From contig JAJPIE010000014.1 of the NCBI GenBank assembly GCA_021324935.1, positions 1 to 32,038 on the forward strand: DNA of 32,038 bases. The letters are read 5' to 3'. Below, piece after piece: positions 23,920 to 32,038 of this stretch. Position numbers and translations under genes: made by a program. The notes below the pieces were generated by a model. The model made no database searches and was not told where the DNA came from. It was given only the letters and a program-made list of their open reading frames with translations. Position 1 is the stretch's first letter. Every line of letters begins with the position of its first letter. This stretch comes from Acidobacteriota bacterium (lineage in GTDB: Bacteria > Acidobacteriota > Terriglobia > Acidiferrales > UBA7541).

Positions 23920-25501
23920 TAAACCTCAACTGACTCCGGAGTCCATCACGACCGCAGATCGCATGGAACACCTCCGGCGCATCTCCGCGGAAGCCGAAGC
24001 GGGGGGCGGGCCGGAGCGCCGCGAACGCGAGCACAAAGCCGGAAAGCTTTCGGCGCGCGAACGCATCGAACTCCTCCTCGATGAAGGCACCTTCGAAGAA
24101 CTCGATAAATTTGTGCGCCATCGCTGCATCGATTTTGGCGCCGAAGAGCATCGACCAGCCGGCGATGGTTTCGTCACGGGTTTCGGCCGCATCGAAGGCC
24201 GGCTCGTCTACGTGTTTGCCCAGGATTTCACCGTCTTTGGTGGCTCGCTTTCTGAAGCCAACGCGCAAAAAATCGTCAAAATCATGGACCTGGCAATGCG
24301 CAACGGCGCGCCCGTCATCGGTCTGAACGATTCGGGCGGCGCGCGCATCCAGGAAGGCGTCGCTTCGCTTGCCGGTTATGCGGACATTTTTCTCCGCAAC
24401 ACGCTCGCCAGCGGCGTTATTCCGCAAATCAGCGCGATCATGGGCCCTTGCGCCGGCGGCGCCGTCTATTCCCCGGCGATTACGGATTTTGTGCTCATGA
24501 CCCGCGAAACTTCCTACATGTTCGTCACGGGTCCGGATGTGATCAAAACCGTCACCCACGAGGAAGTCACCAAGCAGGAACTCGGCGGCGCGATGACCCA
24601 TAATTCCACCAGCGGCGTGGCGCATTTTGTTTCCCGCGACGACGCCGATTGCCTGGCCATGATCCGCGAACTGATCGGTTTTCTTCCTTCCAATAATCTT
24701 GACGATCCGCCCCGCCGCCATTGTGCCGATCCGGCCGACCGGCGCGAAGAATCGCTGAATACCATCGTTCCAGAGGACCCCCTCAAGCCCTACGACATCA
24801 AAGACGTTATCCACGCGCTGGTCGACGAAGGCTATTTTTTCGAGGTTCACGAGCACTACGCAAAAAATATTGTCGTCGGATTTGCCCGCTTTGATGGGCG
24901 TCCCGTCGGCATCGTCGCCAATCAACCTGCCTTTCTTGCCGGCACGCTGGATATCAACGCTTCCGTGAAGGGAGCGCGCTTTGTGCGCTTCTGCGACGCC
25001 TTCAACATTCCTCTGATTACCTTTGAAGATGTACCCGGCTTCCTTCCCGGCACGCAGCAGGAATATGGCGGGATTATCCGCCACGGCGCCAAACTACTCT
25101 TCGCCTTCGCCGAAGCCACGGTGCCGAAAATCACGGTCATCACCCGCAAGGCCCACGGTGGCGCGTATTGCGTTATGGCCTCGAAGCACATTCGCACCGA
25201 CGCGAATTTTGCCTGGCCCACCGCGGAAATTGCCGTGATGGGACCCGAAGGCGCGGTGGATATTGTCTACAAGCGTGAACTGAGCAATGCGTCCGAGGCC
25301 GAACGCGCCAATCTGCGGCAGGACAAGATTGTCGAATTCCGCAATCGTTTCGCCAATCCGTTCGTCGCGGCCGAGCGCGGCTACATTGATGCCGTGATTG
25401 AGCCGGCCACCACGCGCGCGCACGTCATCACGTCGCTGCGCGCCTTGGAAAACAAGCGCGACTTCAACCCCAAAAAGAAACACGCCAACATCCCGTTGTA
25501 G
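23912..25501 (+). CDS. Acyl-CoA carboxylase carboxyltransferase (beta) subunit, PccB-like
   Basis: A 529-residue carboxyltransferase that moves the carboxyl group from carboxybiotin to an acyl-CoA, most likely propionyl-CoA. It has crotonase-fold N and C domains with oxyanion/CoA motifs GGARIQEG (142-149), [12 protein letters not shown] (178-189), and in the C-half [33 protein letters not shown] and [16 protein letters not shown]. The [14 protein letters not shown] stretch closely resembles animal PCCB, favouring propionyl- over methylcrotonyl-CoA. The start is TTG 23912, preceded by GGGAGG at about 5 nt. Biotin carboxylase and biotin carrier genes follow after one intervening gene. Methylmalonyl-CoA decarboxylase alpha is a less likely reading because the full BC subunit is nearby. 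Confidence 0.9.
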   Translation: MADKPQLTPESITTADRMEHLRRISAEAEAGGGPERREREHKAGKLSARERIELLLDEGTFEELDKFVRHRCIDFGAEEHRPAGDGFVTGFGRIEGRLVYVFAQDFTVFGGSLSEANAQKIVKIMDLAMRNGAPVIGLNDSGGARIQEGVASLAGYADIFLRNTLASGVIPQISAIMGPCAGGAVYSPAITDFVLMTRETSYMFVTGPDVIKTVTHEEVTKQELGGAMTHNSTSGVAHFVSRDDADCLAMIRELIGFLPSNNLDDPPRRHCADPADRREESLNTIVPEDPLKPYDIKDVIHALVDEGYFFEVHEHYAKNIVVGFARFDGRPVGIVANQPAFLAGTLDINASVKGARFVRFCDAFNIPLITFEDVPGFLPGTQQEYGGIIRHGAKLLFAFAEATVPKITVITRKAHGGAYCVMASKHIRTDANFAWPTAEIAVMGPEGAVDIVYKRELSNASEAERANLRQDKIVEFRNRFANPFVAAERGYIDAVIEPATTRAHVITSLRALENKRDFNPKKKHANIPL

Positions 25502-25503
25502 CT

Positions 25504-26205
25504 ATGTTCGCCGGCGTCGACGCATGCAAAGGCGGCTGGATCGTCGCCAAAAGCGCTTCCTGGCCCTGCCGCGAAATCCCTGCGCTGGCCATATGCCCCG
25601 ATTTCCGCACGATGCTCGCCCTCACCGCGGATTGCCGCCGGGTCGCCGTCGACATCCCCATCGGCCTGCCTTCCGGCCCTAATCTCCGAGACTGTGACAT
25701 TGAGGCGAAAAAGCTTCTTTCCGGCCACAACACGTCCGCGCTTTTCTACGCTCCGCCTCGCGAAGCGCTATCCGCTGATTCCCCGCGCGAATTTCAGCGG
25801 CTCCATCGTAAATTGCGTGGCACCGGGGCGGGCCTCCCGGTTTGGGGTTTCCTGCCGAAAGTGAAAGAAGCCAACGCGGCTATGACCCCGGCTCTGCAAA
25901 AGCGCGTCATCGAATATCACCCGGAGCTCACCTGGTTCCGTACGGCCGGGGAAAATCTGGAATCGAAGCACACGGCGGAGGGCATCGCTGAACGTAAGAA
26001 ACTCTTACGGAAGCTCGTCCCGGATCTCGAACGCGTTTTGCTCTGGAAAGATTTTCTTGGGCGCGCCGCGGCGCACGACGATCTTCTCGACGCCCTCATT
26101 GGCATCGGTGTGGCCAAAAACTCCCTGCGGCATTCCCCATATCGCCTGCCCGAAGGCAAGGCGGAAACTGACCGAACTGGCCTACGCATGGAAATCTGGT
26201 ATTAA
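25504..26205 (+). CDS. DUF429 protein (predicted RNase H-like nuclease)
   Basis: A 233-residue DUF429 member. Conserved acidic positions are D6 in GVDACKGGW, D50 in VAVDIPIGLP and the HDDLLDAL cluster (D192, D193, D196) near the C-terminus, consistent with a metal-dependent RNase H fold. Function is not established for the family. The start lies 2 bp after the carboxyltransferase stop with no Shine-Dalgarno sequence, so it is read by coupling or reinitiation. It separates the carboxyltransferase gene from the biotin carboxylase gene. Probably a passenger rather than part of the carboxylase. Confidence 0.8.
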   Translation: MFAGVDACKGGWIVAKSASWPCREIPALAICPDFRTMLALTADCRRVAVDIPIGLPSGPNLRDCDIEAKKLLSGHNTSALFYAPPREALSADSPREFQRLHRKLRGTGAGLPVWGFLPKVKEANAAMTPALQKRVIEYHPELTWFRTAGENLESKHTAEGIAERKKLLRKLVPDLERVLLWKDFLGRAAAHDDLLDALIGIGVAKNSLRHSPYRLPEGKAETDRTGLRMEIWY

Positions 26206-26286
26206 GCATTCTCGCCTCGTCCAAACCTTCCTCTCGCCCGTTACGACACGCGACCCGCGCCGGGTCTTCGATGCCACAATTCCGCA

Positions 26287-26295
26287 TGGTAGAAT
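26287..26295 (+). promoter_or_regulatory. Extended -10 promoter before the biotin carboxylase gene
   Basis: TGG directly precedes TAGAAT (26290-26295), an extended -10. The -35 is weak. A start near 26302 gives a 15-nt leader to ATG 26317. It would allow biotin carboxylase and carrier to be made separately from the upstream carboxyltransferase. Confidence 0.45.
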
Positions 26296-26316
26296 CCCGC
26301 GAGTCACCAAATCTCC

Positions 26317-27834
26317 ATGTTTAAGAAAATCCTGATCGCCAATCGCGGCGAAATCGCTGTTCGCATCCTCCGTGCTTGCCGTGAATTGGGCATCCAGACC
26401 GTCGCCGTGCACAGCGAAGTCGACCGCACCTCCCTTCACGTGCGCCTCGCTGACGAATCCTATCCCATCGGCGCGGCTGCCTCCCGCGAAAGCTACCTGC
26501 GCATCGACAAGCTCATGGATGTCGCCAATCAATCCGGTTGCGACGCCCTGCATCCGGGCTATGGCTTTCTCGCCGAAAATCCCGCGCTGCCCCGTGCCTG
26601 CGCGGATGCCGGTATCACCTTCATTGGTCCTTCCGCCGAGGCCATGGAAGCGATGGGCTCGAAAACAGCCGGCAAACAGCTAGCGCGCCGCGCCGAAGTC
26701 CCCACCGTGCCTGGCACCAGCGAGCCCATCGAAAATCCCGAGGAAGCGCAGGCTCTGGCGCGCGGCATGGGCTATCCGATCTTGCTCAAAGCCATCGCTG
26801 GGGGCGGCGGAAAGGGCATGCGCGTCGTTCCGAGTGACGCCGCGTTTGCCTCCGCCTGGCGCGATGCTGCCTCCGAAGCCTTCAACGCTTTTGGCGATTC
26901 GCGGGTTTTCATCGAAAAATATCTTGTCGGCCCGCGGCACATCGAAATCCAGATATTGGCCGATGCTCACGGGCGCTGCGTTTCCCTGGGGGAGCGCGAG
27001 TGTTCCATCCAGCGCCGCCACCAGAAAGTGGTGGAAGAGGCTCCTTCGCCTGTTATCACACCCGACCTTCGCCGCAAAATGGGCGAAGCGGCGGTGCGCC
27101 TTGGCCGCTCCGGCGGCTACGTGAACGCCGGCACGGTGGAATTTCTCGTCGATGCCGATCTCAATTTCTATTTTCTCGAAGTGAATACGCGCCTGCAGGT
27201 GGAACATCCGGTCACGGAGCAAGTGACCGGTCTCGACCTGGTGAAGCTCCAGATTGCCATCGCCGCCGGCCATCGTTTGCCATTTGCCTGGGAATCCATC
27301 ACACCGCGGGGTCACGCCATGGAAGTCCGCCTTTATGCCGAGGATCCCGACAACAATTTCTTTCCATCACCTGGCAAAATCATCTCGCGCCATGCGCCCA
27401 CAGGCCCCGGCATTCGCCTCGATGAGGGCATCTACGAAGGCTGGACCGTGCCCATGGACTACGATCCGCTGCTCAGCAAGCTGATTGCCTGGGGCAACAG
27501 CCGCGAAGAGACCATCGCCCGTCTACGCCGCGCACTCGACGAATACTCCATCACGGGCATTCGCACCAACGTCAGCCTTTTCCGCCGCATCCTCACCGAA
27601 CCGGAATTTCTTCGCGGTGAAATTCATACCAAATGGCTCGATGAACTCCTCGCGCGCCCGCGGCCGCCTGCGGTTCCTCCGCGTCCCGGCACCGAAGAAG
27701 CGGCATTGATCGCCGCTGCCCTTTGGCACAGCTCGAATTCCGAAGGCTCCTCGCCGGGCGGCGGCGAATCGCAATCCGCGCCTTCGCGCTGGAGGCTGGA
27801 AGGCAGGCGCCGGCAGGTGGATCGCGTTCCATGA
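26317..27834 (+). CDS. Biotin carboxylase subunit of acyl-CoA carboxylase
   Basis: A 505-residue ATP-grasp enzyme that carboxylates biotin on the carrier protein. The N-terminal BC domain opens with ILIANRGEIAVRI, then HPGYGFLAENP (79-89). The glycine-rich ATP loop is AGGGGKGM (161-168), and the catalytic segment EVNTRLQVEHPVTEQ (288-302) has E288, N290 and R292. The BC C-terminal domain ends near 450. A short Pro-rich tail follows instead of a fused BCCP domain, so carrier and BC are separate polypeptides. The stop overlaps the carrier start by ATGA (27831-27834). Context with the PccB-like gene indicates a propionyl-CoA-type carboxylase rather than fatty-acid AccC. Confidence 0.92.
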   Translation: MFKKILIANRGEIAVRILRACRELGIQTVAVHSEVDRTSLHVRLADESYPIGAAASRESYLRIDKLMDVANQSGCDALHPGYGFLAENPALPRACADAGITFIGPSAEAMEAMGSKTAGKQLARRAEVPTVPGTSEPIENPEEAQALARGMGYPILLKAIAGGGGKGMRVVPSDAAFASAWRDAASEAFNAFGDSRVFIEKYLVGPRHIEIQILADAHGRCVSLGERECSIQRRHQKVVEEAPSPVITPDLRRKMGEAAVRLGRSGGYVNAGTVEFLVDADLNFYFLEVNTRLQVEHPVTEQVTGLDLVKLQIAIAAGHRLPFAWESITPRGHAMEVRLYAEDPDNNFFPSPGKIISRHAPTGPGIRLDEGIYEGWTVPMDYDPLLSKLIAWGNSREETIARLRRALDEYSITGIRTNVSLFRRILTEPEFLRGEIHTKWLDELLARPRPPAVPPRPGTEEAALIAAALWHSSNSEGSSPGGGESQSAPSRWRLEGRRRQVDRVP

Positions 27835-28343
27835 GATTCGAAATCCAACTCGCTGGCGTAAGCGGCAAAAAGAAACATACCGTTGAGCTCACACGGAACA
27901 GCAGCGCCTACGACGTCACCATCGATGGCCATCCGCTCCCAGCCGACGCCGTGCAGGTCTCTCCAAACACCGTATCCGTCCTCCTCGGAGGGCAATCCTT
28001 TGAAATCCATATATCGCGTTCCGCGGACGGCAAGATGAAACTGCAGTGCGGCCAGCACGAATTCTCCGCCGAAGTCATGGATCCCCGGTCCTGGCGCGGG
28101 CGCAAGCAAGGCGCATTGGAAGTCGAAGGCCGTGCGGAAATTGTAGCCCCCATGCCCGGCAAAGTCGTGCGCGTCCTGGTGGCCGCCGGTGATGCTGTCG
28201 AAGCCGGTCAGGAAATTCTCGTGGTCGAAGCCATGAAAATGCAGAACGAAATACGCTCCCCAAAGAGTGGCAAGGTGGAGCGTCTGCTTGCCAAGGAAGG
28301 CCAGGCCGTCAATGCCGGGGAAGTGCTGGCTTGGGTCGACTAG
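27831..28343 (+). CDS. Biotin carboxyl carrier protein (biotin/lipoyl attachment)
   Basis: A 170-residue protein with a C-terminal biotinyl domain (about 101-170). The target lysine is K136 in VEAMKMQNEI, the canonical biotinylation motif, between the APMPGKV and KEGQAVNAGEVL turns. The N-terminal ~90 residues are beta-rich, like the linker/BT domain that joins carrier and carboxylase in acyl-CoA carboxylases. The start overlaps the biotin carboxylase stop by 4 nt, so stoichiometric translation is likely. A weak hairpin follows 35 bp downstream. Confidence 0.9.
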   Translation: MRFEIQLAGVSGKKKHTVELTRNSSAYDVTIDGHPLPADAVQVSPNTVSVLLGGQSFEIHISRSADGKMKLQCGQHEFSAEVMDPRSWRGRKQGALEVEGRAEIVAPMPGKVVRVLVAAGDAVEAGQEILVVEAMKMQNEIRSPKSGKVERLLAKEGQAVNAGEVLAWVD

Positions 28344-28377
28344 TTCGGGCTGTCTGCTCTCTAAACCAATAGCAATT

Positions 28378-28396
28378 GAACGATCTGCGCTCGTTC
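28378..28396 (+). terminator. Hairpin after the carboxylase operon
   Basis: GAACGA and TCGTTC form a 6-bp stem with a 7-nt loop, followed by TTCC only. It lies in the 183-bp gap between converging genes. A plausible but weak terminator; the rest of that gap shows nothing recognisable. Confidence 0.35.
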
Positions 28397-28526
28397 TTCC
28401 CAGCCAAGAAGTGCGTCAGGAGGTTACTGCACTCATCGGCAAGCGAACGTGGAGACGGAGCTTCCGGTCCGTGAAACACGCCTCGGCAAAGCGTGAACGC
28501 CAACTCTGAGTTTATGGAGAAGAGCG

Positions 28527-29657
28527 CTACTGCGTGTTGGTTGGCGTGGTATTCGCCGGGGTCGGCGGCTGCACCGGCGGCAGCGTGGATTTTGCCGCTT
28601 CGGGAAGTTTCCCGGCGGTTTCGATCACTTGCTGCGCCAGGTAGTTCGTGACTTTGGCTTCATCGCGCGCCACGGCCAGATAGGCCGAGCGCAGCAATTG
28701 TTCTTTCCGGTTGCGCAGCGTGTCGCGAATCGTCTGCTGCACCTGAGGATCGTTTACGCCCCGCTGCCCCGCCGCTTCACGTGCTACCAGCTTCAGGATG
28801 CGAATGCTGTCTTTCAATTGAATCGGCGGGCTCACCTGCCCGGGCTTTAACGAGAGGACCGTCTTCTTCAGCAGGGGGTCGGACTGGTTCAGCGCCGACT
28901 CCGGAATGTATCCCAGGTCGCCGCCGTTTCCTGCGGTATTGACGTCCTCGGAATAGTCCATCGCGAGCTGCGCAAAATCTGCGCCGCTGTTCAGCTTGTC
29001 CATCAGCATCTTCGCTTTGCGCTCGGCTTCGGCCGGATTGGTGGCATCGTCGTTTTTCCGGTTGCGCACCTGCAATTCCTTGTGCGGGGTGATCACGATC
29101 TGCGAGATGCGGTATTGCGGCTCCGCCACGTTGAACTGGTTGTGGTTGGCGTTGTAGAAATCGGCGACGTCCTGATCGGTGATGGTGATTTTCGCCGCCA
29201 CCTCGCGATTCAGGAGCTTCTGGATGGAAAGTTGCCGGCGCAGGTCGCGCTTCAGGTCGTCCACGGTCATTCCGCGTGATTTCAACTGCCGCTGGAATTC
29301 TTCTTCGGTGAATGGGCTCTTCAGTTCGGTGAACTTGTCTTCCACCTCGCCGTCGCTGGCTTCCAGGTTCAGCTTTTTGGCTCGCTCCAGCAGGATCTCA
29401 TTGTTGATGAGTTGGTCCAGCACGTTCAGCTTCAGCGAAAGCGCCTCTTCCTGCGAAGGCTCCTGCCCCTCCGGATTCACCTGCGAGCGGTAATACTTCT
29501 CCACATCGTCCCGCTTGATTTCGGTGCCGTTCACCACCGCCCACACGTCCGGCGCGTGATGTTCCGATGGTTTGCAGCCGGCCAGCAGCGAAAACGCAAG
29601 CCCCGCCAGGGGCAATAGTGCTCCTGCGCTGCGCAATCTTGCCGCGGGACTTGTCAT
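28527..29657 (-). CDS. Periplasmic peptidyl-prolyl isomerase lipoprotein (parvulin/SurA-PrsA type)
   Basis: A 376-residue folding factor for exported proteins. Lipobox SLLAG-C (C28) predicts lipid anchoring. A SurA_N/PrsA-like helical chaperone domain (about 40-190) begins VWAVVNGTEIKRDDVEKYY. The parvulin rotamase domain (about 195-310) has PQYRISQIVI and the hallmark GGDLGYIPESAL. A long helix and a Pro/Thr-rich tail (PPVQPPTPANTTPTNT) close the protein. ATG 29657 is chosen because it gives the signal peptide; the frame extends upstream into rpmB and no Shine-Dalgarno sequence is visible. It starts 26 bp after rpmB and is likely cotranscribed. Confidence 0.85.
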   Translation of the reverse strand: MTSPAARLRSAGALLPLAGLAFSLLAGCKPSEHHAPDVWAVVNGTEIKRDDVEKYYRSQVNPEGQEPSQEEALSLKLNVLDQLINNEILLERAKKLNLEASDGEVEDKFTELKSPFTEEEFQRQLKSRGMTVDDLKRDLRRQLSIQKLLNREVAAKITITDQDVADFYNANHNQFNVAEPQYRISQIVITPHKELQVRNRKNDDATNPAEAERKAKMLMDKLNSGADFAQLAMDYSEDVNTAGNGGDLGYIPESALNQSDPLLKKTVLSLKPGQVSPPIQLKDSIRILKLVAREAAGQRGVNDPQVQQTIRDTLRNRKEQLLRSAYLAVARDEAKVTNYLAQQVIETAGKLPEAAKSTLPPVQPPTPANTTPTNTQ

Positions 29658-29683
29658 GCTGGGGGAGAAACGCAAAGGATTGC

Positions 29684-29875
29684 TCAGGCCGCTTTTTTCA
29701 CACGGCCCAGGCGGATGCAGGCCGTGCAGACGCGAATCTGTTTGCTCATGCCATCCACGATGGCGCGTACCTTCTTCAAATTCGGGTTCCAACGGCGCCG
29801 CCGCGTGTTGTTCGCGTGGCTGACCACGTTTCCATAGTGCGGCCCTTTGCCGCAGATGTCACACTTCAAAGCCAT
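29684..29875 (-). CDS. rpmB: Ribosomal protein bL28, zinc-ribbon type
   Basis: A 63-residue large-subunit protein. Two CxxC pairs, C5/C8 (KCDICGK) and C50/C53 (VCTACI), mark the zinc-binding (C+) form. The conserved HANNTRRRRWNPNLKKVR (20-37) contacts rRNA, and the tail is basic. ATG 29875 has AGGT about 7 nt upstream and a promoter about 45 nt upstream. A longer open frame to 30076 runs through that promoter and is not used. Organisms with C+ L28 may also keep zinc-free paralogues elsewhere under zinc control. Confidence 0.95.
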   Translation of the reverse strand: MALKCDICGKGPHYGNVVSHANNTRRRRWNPNLKKVRAIVDGMSKQIRVCTACIRLGRVKKAA

Positions 29876-29919
29876 AACGTTACCTGCACACTCCAAAAGT
29901 ATTGAAACACAAAGTCTTA

Positions 29920-29947
29920 ATTCTAGCAGAAGTGTGCGGATTCGCAA
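29920..29947 (-). promoter_or_regulatory. rpmB promoter
   Basis: On the minus strand TTGCGA (29947-29942), 16 nt, then TGC-TAGAAT, an extended -10 (TAGAAT at 29925-29920). Transcription would begin near 29913, leaving a leader of about 38 nt before ATG 29875. Confidence 0.6.
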
Positions 29948-30045
29948 AACCCAACTCCGGCACGGGAACTCCTGCCTTTTCAGTGGAATTGAACGATTCG
30001 AACGCTTTGTCGGCCGGTCTGGCCACGCAAAGTCGGAGGCGCCTT

Positions 30046-30054
30046 TGCTATACT
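30046..30054 (+). promoter_or_regulatory. Extended -10 near the mqnA start
   Basis: TGC-TATACT (30049-30054) is a good extended -10. It would start transcription near 30060-30061, at or just past ATG 30058. Either the message is effectively leaderless or translation begins at GTG 30082. Confidence 0.4.
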
Positions 30055-30057
30055 GGA

Positions 30058-30999
30058 ATGGCAATTCGGTCGACAATTCCTGTGGCTTCGCTTCGCATCT
30101 CCATCGTTGAGTACCTCAACACCGCGCCCCTCGTGCGCGGCTTCACGCACGGCCCGCTTCGCGGCAAATACGAACTCTCGTTCACTGTGCCGTCGCAATG
30201 CGCAGAAGCGCTGCGCTCCGGCGCCGTCGATGTGGCCATCATCCCGGCCATCGAATACCAGCGCATCCCGGACCTGGTGATCCTTCCGGATCTCTCCATC
30301 GCTTCCAAGAAATCCGTACGCAGCCTGCTGCTCGTTTCCAAAAGGCCGATTCAAGAAGTCAACCGCATTGCGCTCGACCGCAGCTCTCGCAGCACCCAGG
30401 CCCTGACGCGCATCCTTTGCGCAAAACGCTGGCGCATCGCCCCGGAATATTTCGAAGCCGCACCTGACTTGCCGCAGATGCTCCAGCATGCCGACGCGGC
30501 TTTGCTCATCGGTGATCCCGCCCTGCGCCTTTCCATCGACACCGCGCCTCATGCGCGCCGCGACGCGTCCGGCGAAACCGTCACCACCGCCGTGGCCGCC
30601 GGCCTTTCCCAATCCGGACCGCTCTTTATATACGACATTTTAGAGAAATGGCGCGCCATGACCAGCCTGCCCGCCGTTCTGGCCATCTGGGCTGCGCGCC
30701 GCGAGGTCGTCACTCCTGAGCTCGTGCGCGACTTCCAGGATTCGCTTGCCTTCGGCCTCCGGCATCTCGACGCCATTGCCGCCGAGGCGTCCGCCCGGAT
30801 GAATTTGCCGGCCGCCGAGTTGCGCCGTTATCTCAGTGAAAACATCGACTACCATCTGGACGAGGAGAATTTGCGGGGTCTGCAGCGCTATTATTCCCTG
30901 GCTGCCGAACTCCATCTGCTCTCGGCAAAGCCGCAGGCAATCGAGTTGGCCAAGGAGTCCGTCGCGCGCAAGCAAGCGCGTGTAGTGGCCGAACTTTAG
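30058..30999 (+). CDS. mqnA: MqnA, chorismate dehydratase (futalosine menaquinone pathway)
   Basis: A protein of 313 residues (or 305 from GTG 30082) that dehydrates chorismate to 3-enolpyruvoyl-benzoate, the first committed step of the futalosine route. It has the periplasmic-binding-protein-like fold. Typical segments are RISIVEYLNTAPLVRGF near the N-terminus, SQCAEALRSGAVDVAIIPAIEYQRI (about 45-70) and ALLIGDPALRLS (about 150). Start choice is open: ATG 30058 is the first good codon, but the -10 at 30049-30054 and the usual family N-terminus (just before LRIS) favour GTG 30082. Neither has a clear ribosome site. mqnC follows after 52 bp. With mqnC this implies menaquinone made without the MenB-E pathway. 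Confidence 0.93.
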   Translation: MAIRSTIPVASLRISIVEYLNTAPLVRGFTHGPLRGKYELSFTVPSQCAEALRSGAVDVAIIPAIEYQRIPDLVILPDLSIASKKSVRSLLLVSKRPIQEVNRIALDRSSRSTQALTRILCAKRWRIAPEYFEAAPDLPQMLQHADAALLIGDPALRLSIDTAPHARRDASGETVTTAVAAGLSQSGPLFIYDILEKWRAMTSLPAVLAIWAARREVVTPELVRDFQDSLAFGLRHLDAIAAEASARMNLPAAELRRYLSENIDYHLDEENLRGLQRYYSLAAELHLLSAKPQAIELAKESVARKQARVVAEL

Positions 31000-31051
31000 A
31001 TCGGCCCGCATTCCAAATTCCGGTAATTGCAAAAGGGCAAGGACAAAAACA

Positions 31052-32038
31052 GTGGCAATCACCAAACAGCAAGCCCTCGAAATGCTCCAGTCCGACGACC
31101 TCGTCGGCATCGGCATGGCCGCCCATCAAATGCGCCTCCAGAAAAACGATCCCCGCATCGTCACTTACCAGATCGACCGCAACATTAACTACACGAATTT
31201 CTGCACAGAATACTGCTCCTTCTGCGCCTTCTATCGCCCGCTCGGCGCCAAGGACGGTTACATCCTGCCATTCGAAACCATCTACCAGAAAATCGACGAA
31301 ATGCTCGAGCTTGGCGGCACCGGCGTGCTTCTTCAGGGCGGCTTGCATCCCGATTTGCAGATCGGCTATTACGAAAATCTTCTCCGCTCGTTGAAAGCGC
31401 GTTACCCGCAGGTCCACTTGCACTGTTTCTCCGCCCCGGAGATTCTCTGCATTGCTGAAGTCAGTGAACTCTCCATTCGCGAAACGATTCAGCGGCTGAT
31501 GGACGCCGGCCTGCAATCCATTCCCGGCGGCGGGGCGGAAATTCTCGACGACGAAATTCGCGGCAAGATCGCGCGGCTCAAGTGCACCAGCGACGACTGG
31601 GTCGAAGTCCATCGCACCGCTCATTCGCTCGGCCTGCGCACCACCGCCACGATGATGTTCGGCTGCGGCGAAACCCTACAGCATCGCGTCAATCATCTCG
31701 AGCGCATTCGCCGGCTACAGGAAGAGACCGGCGGCTTCACGGCCTTCATTCCGTGGATTTTCGCGGCCGAAAATACCGCTCTTGGCAAAAAGGTGCAGGA
31801 AACCACCGCCGTGGATTATCTCAAGACGCTCGCCGTCAGCCGCCTTTATCTCGACAATATCGATCACATCCAGTCCAGTTGGCTTACGCCGGGCATTAAG
31901 GTCTGCCAGGTGGGTTTGCAGTTTGGCGCCGACGACGTCGGCAGCATTCTCATCGAGGAAAACGTGGTCTACGCCGCGGGCGTCCGCAATCGCACCAATG
32001 TGGAGGAGCTTCGCCGCATCATCACCGAAGCCGGCTTC
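31052..32038 (+). CDS. mqnC: MqnC, cyclic dehypoxanthine futalosine synthase (5' part, cut by window end)
   Basis: A radical-SAM enzyme that cyclises dehypoxanthine futalosine in menaquinone synthesis. The frame is open to the last base (329 codons visible), so the C-terminus is missing. The 4Fe-4S cluster motif CTEYCSFC gives C51, C55 and C58. Family segments LGGTGVLLQGGLHPDL, HCFSAPEI, GLQSIPGGGAEIL, TTATMMFGCGET and FIPWIFAAENT follow in order. The start is GTG 31052 with AAGGAC about 8 nt upstream. It lies 52 bp after mqnA and is probably cotranscribed. Confidence 0.95.
   Translation, partial: MAITKQQALEMLQSDDLVGIGMAAHQMRLQKNDPRIVTYQIDRNINYTNFCTEYCSFCAFYRPLGAKDGYILPFETIYQKIDEMLELGGTGVLLQGGLHPDLQIGYYENLLRSLKARYPQVHLHCFSAPEILCIAEVSELSIRETIQRLMDAGLQSIPGGGAEILDDEIRGKIARLKCTSDDWVEVHRTAHSLGLRTTATMMFGCGETLQHRVNHLERIRRLQEETGGFTAFIPWIFAAENTALGKKVQETTAVDYLKTLAVSRLYLDNIDHIQSSWLTPGIKVCQVGLQFGADDVGSILIEENVVYAAGVRNRTNVEELRRIITEAGF

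Noticed and set aside
23897..25084. 395-codon frame antisense to the carboxyltransferase gene
   Set aside because: A shadow of a highly conserved PccB-like gene.

Overview
The window looks like chromosomal DNA from a GC-rich, Gram-negative bacterium that uses menaquinone. It is most consistent with an acidobacterium. That placement is inferred from the futalosine-pathway genes mqnA/mqnC, the HslUV protease, Tat-exported redox enzymes, FN3-type lipoproteins and a type IV minor-pilin operon; there is no rRNA gene to confirm it. Apart from the cut genes at both edges, no broken genes, insertion sequences, tRNAs or CRISPR arrays were seen.

Layout. Positions 1-602 hold the 3' end of purK. From 655 to 9351 everything reads leftward: a small Cys-containing exported protein, a CzcC/CzcB/CzcA-type heavy-metal efflux system, a Tat-exported thiamine-diphosphate enzyme and a diheme cytochrome c. 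A divergent intergenic region leads into a rightward sulfite dehydrogenase pair (SorA-like molybdoenzyme and SorB-like cytochrome c, 9606-11328). The 720-bp gap that follows (11329-12050) has no convincing protein gene. It holds the most striking object in the window: six tandem units of about 74 nt. Each unit has two hairpins and an almost invariant GGGTAAAACC loop on a stem that changes sequence with compensation. The array is preceded by a promoter and followed by a terminator. Next come a class I glutamine amidotransferase (peptidase C26), a FabG-like reductase and an exported protein of unknown function (12051-14575).

From 14641 a candidate structured leader RNA precedes a translationally coupled minor pilin operon (FimT/PilV/PilW/PilX-like, 14775-18315). 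It is followed by hslV-hslU, an FN3 lipoprotein, a small membrane protein and a fumarylacetoacetate-hydrolase-family enzyme. A short terminator-like RNA (22966-23030) separates these from two small membrane proteins and a biotin-dependent acyl-CoA carboxylase locus: carboxyltransferase, DUF429 protein, biotin carboxylase and biotin carrier (23912-28343). After a convergent gap, rpmB and a parvulin-type lipoprotein read leftward (29875-28527). mqnA and the start of mqnC read rightward to the window end.

Functionally, much of the window serves the cell envelope and respiration. It includes periplasmic sulfite and ThDP-enzyme/cytochrome redox chemistry, metal export, pili, folding of exported proteins, and menaquinone synthesis. 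Odd-chain or branched acyl-CoA carboxylation is the main cytoplasmic metabolic module.
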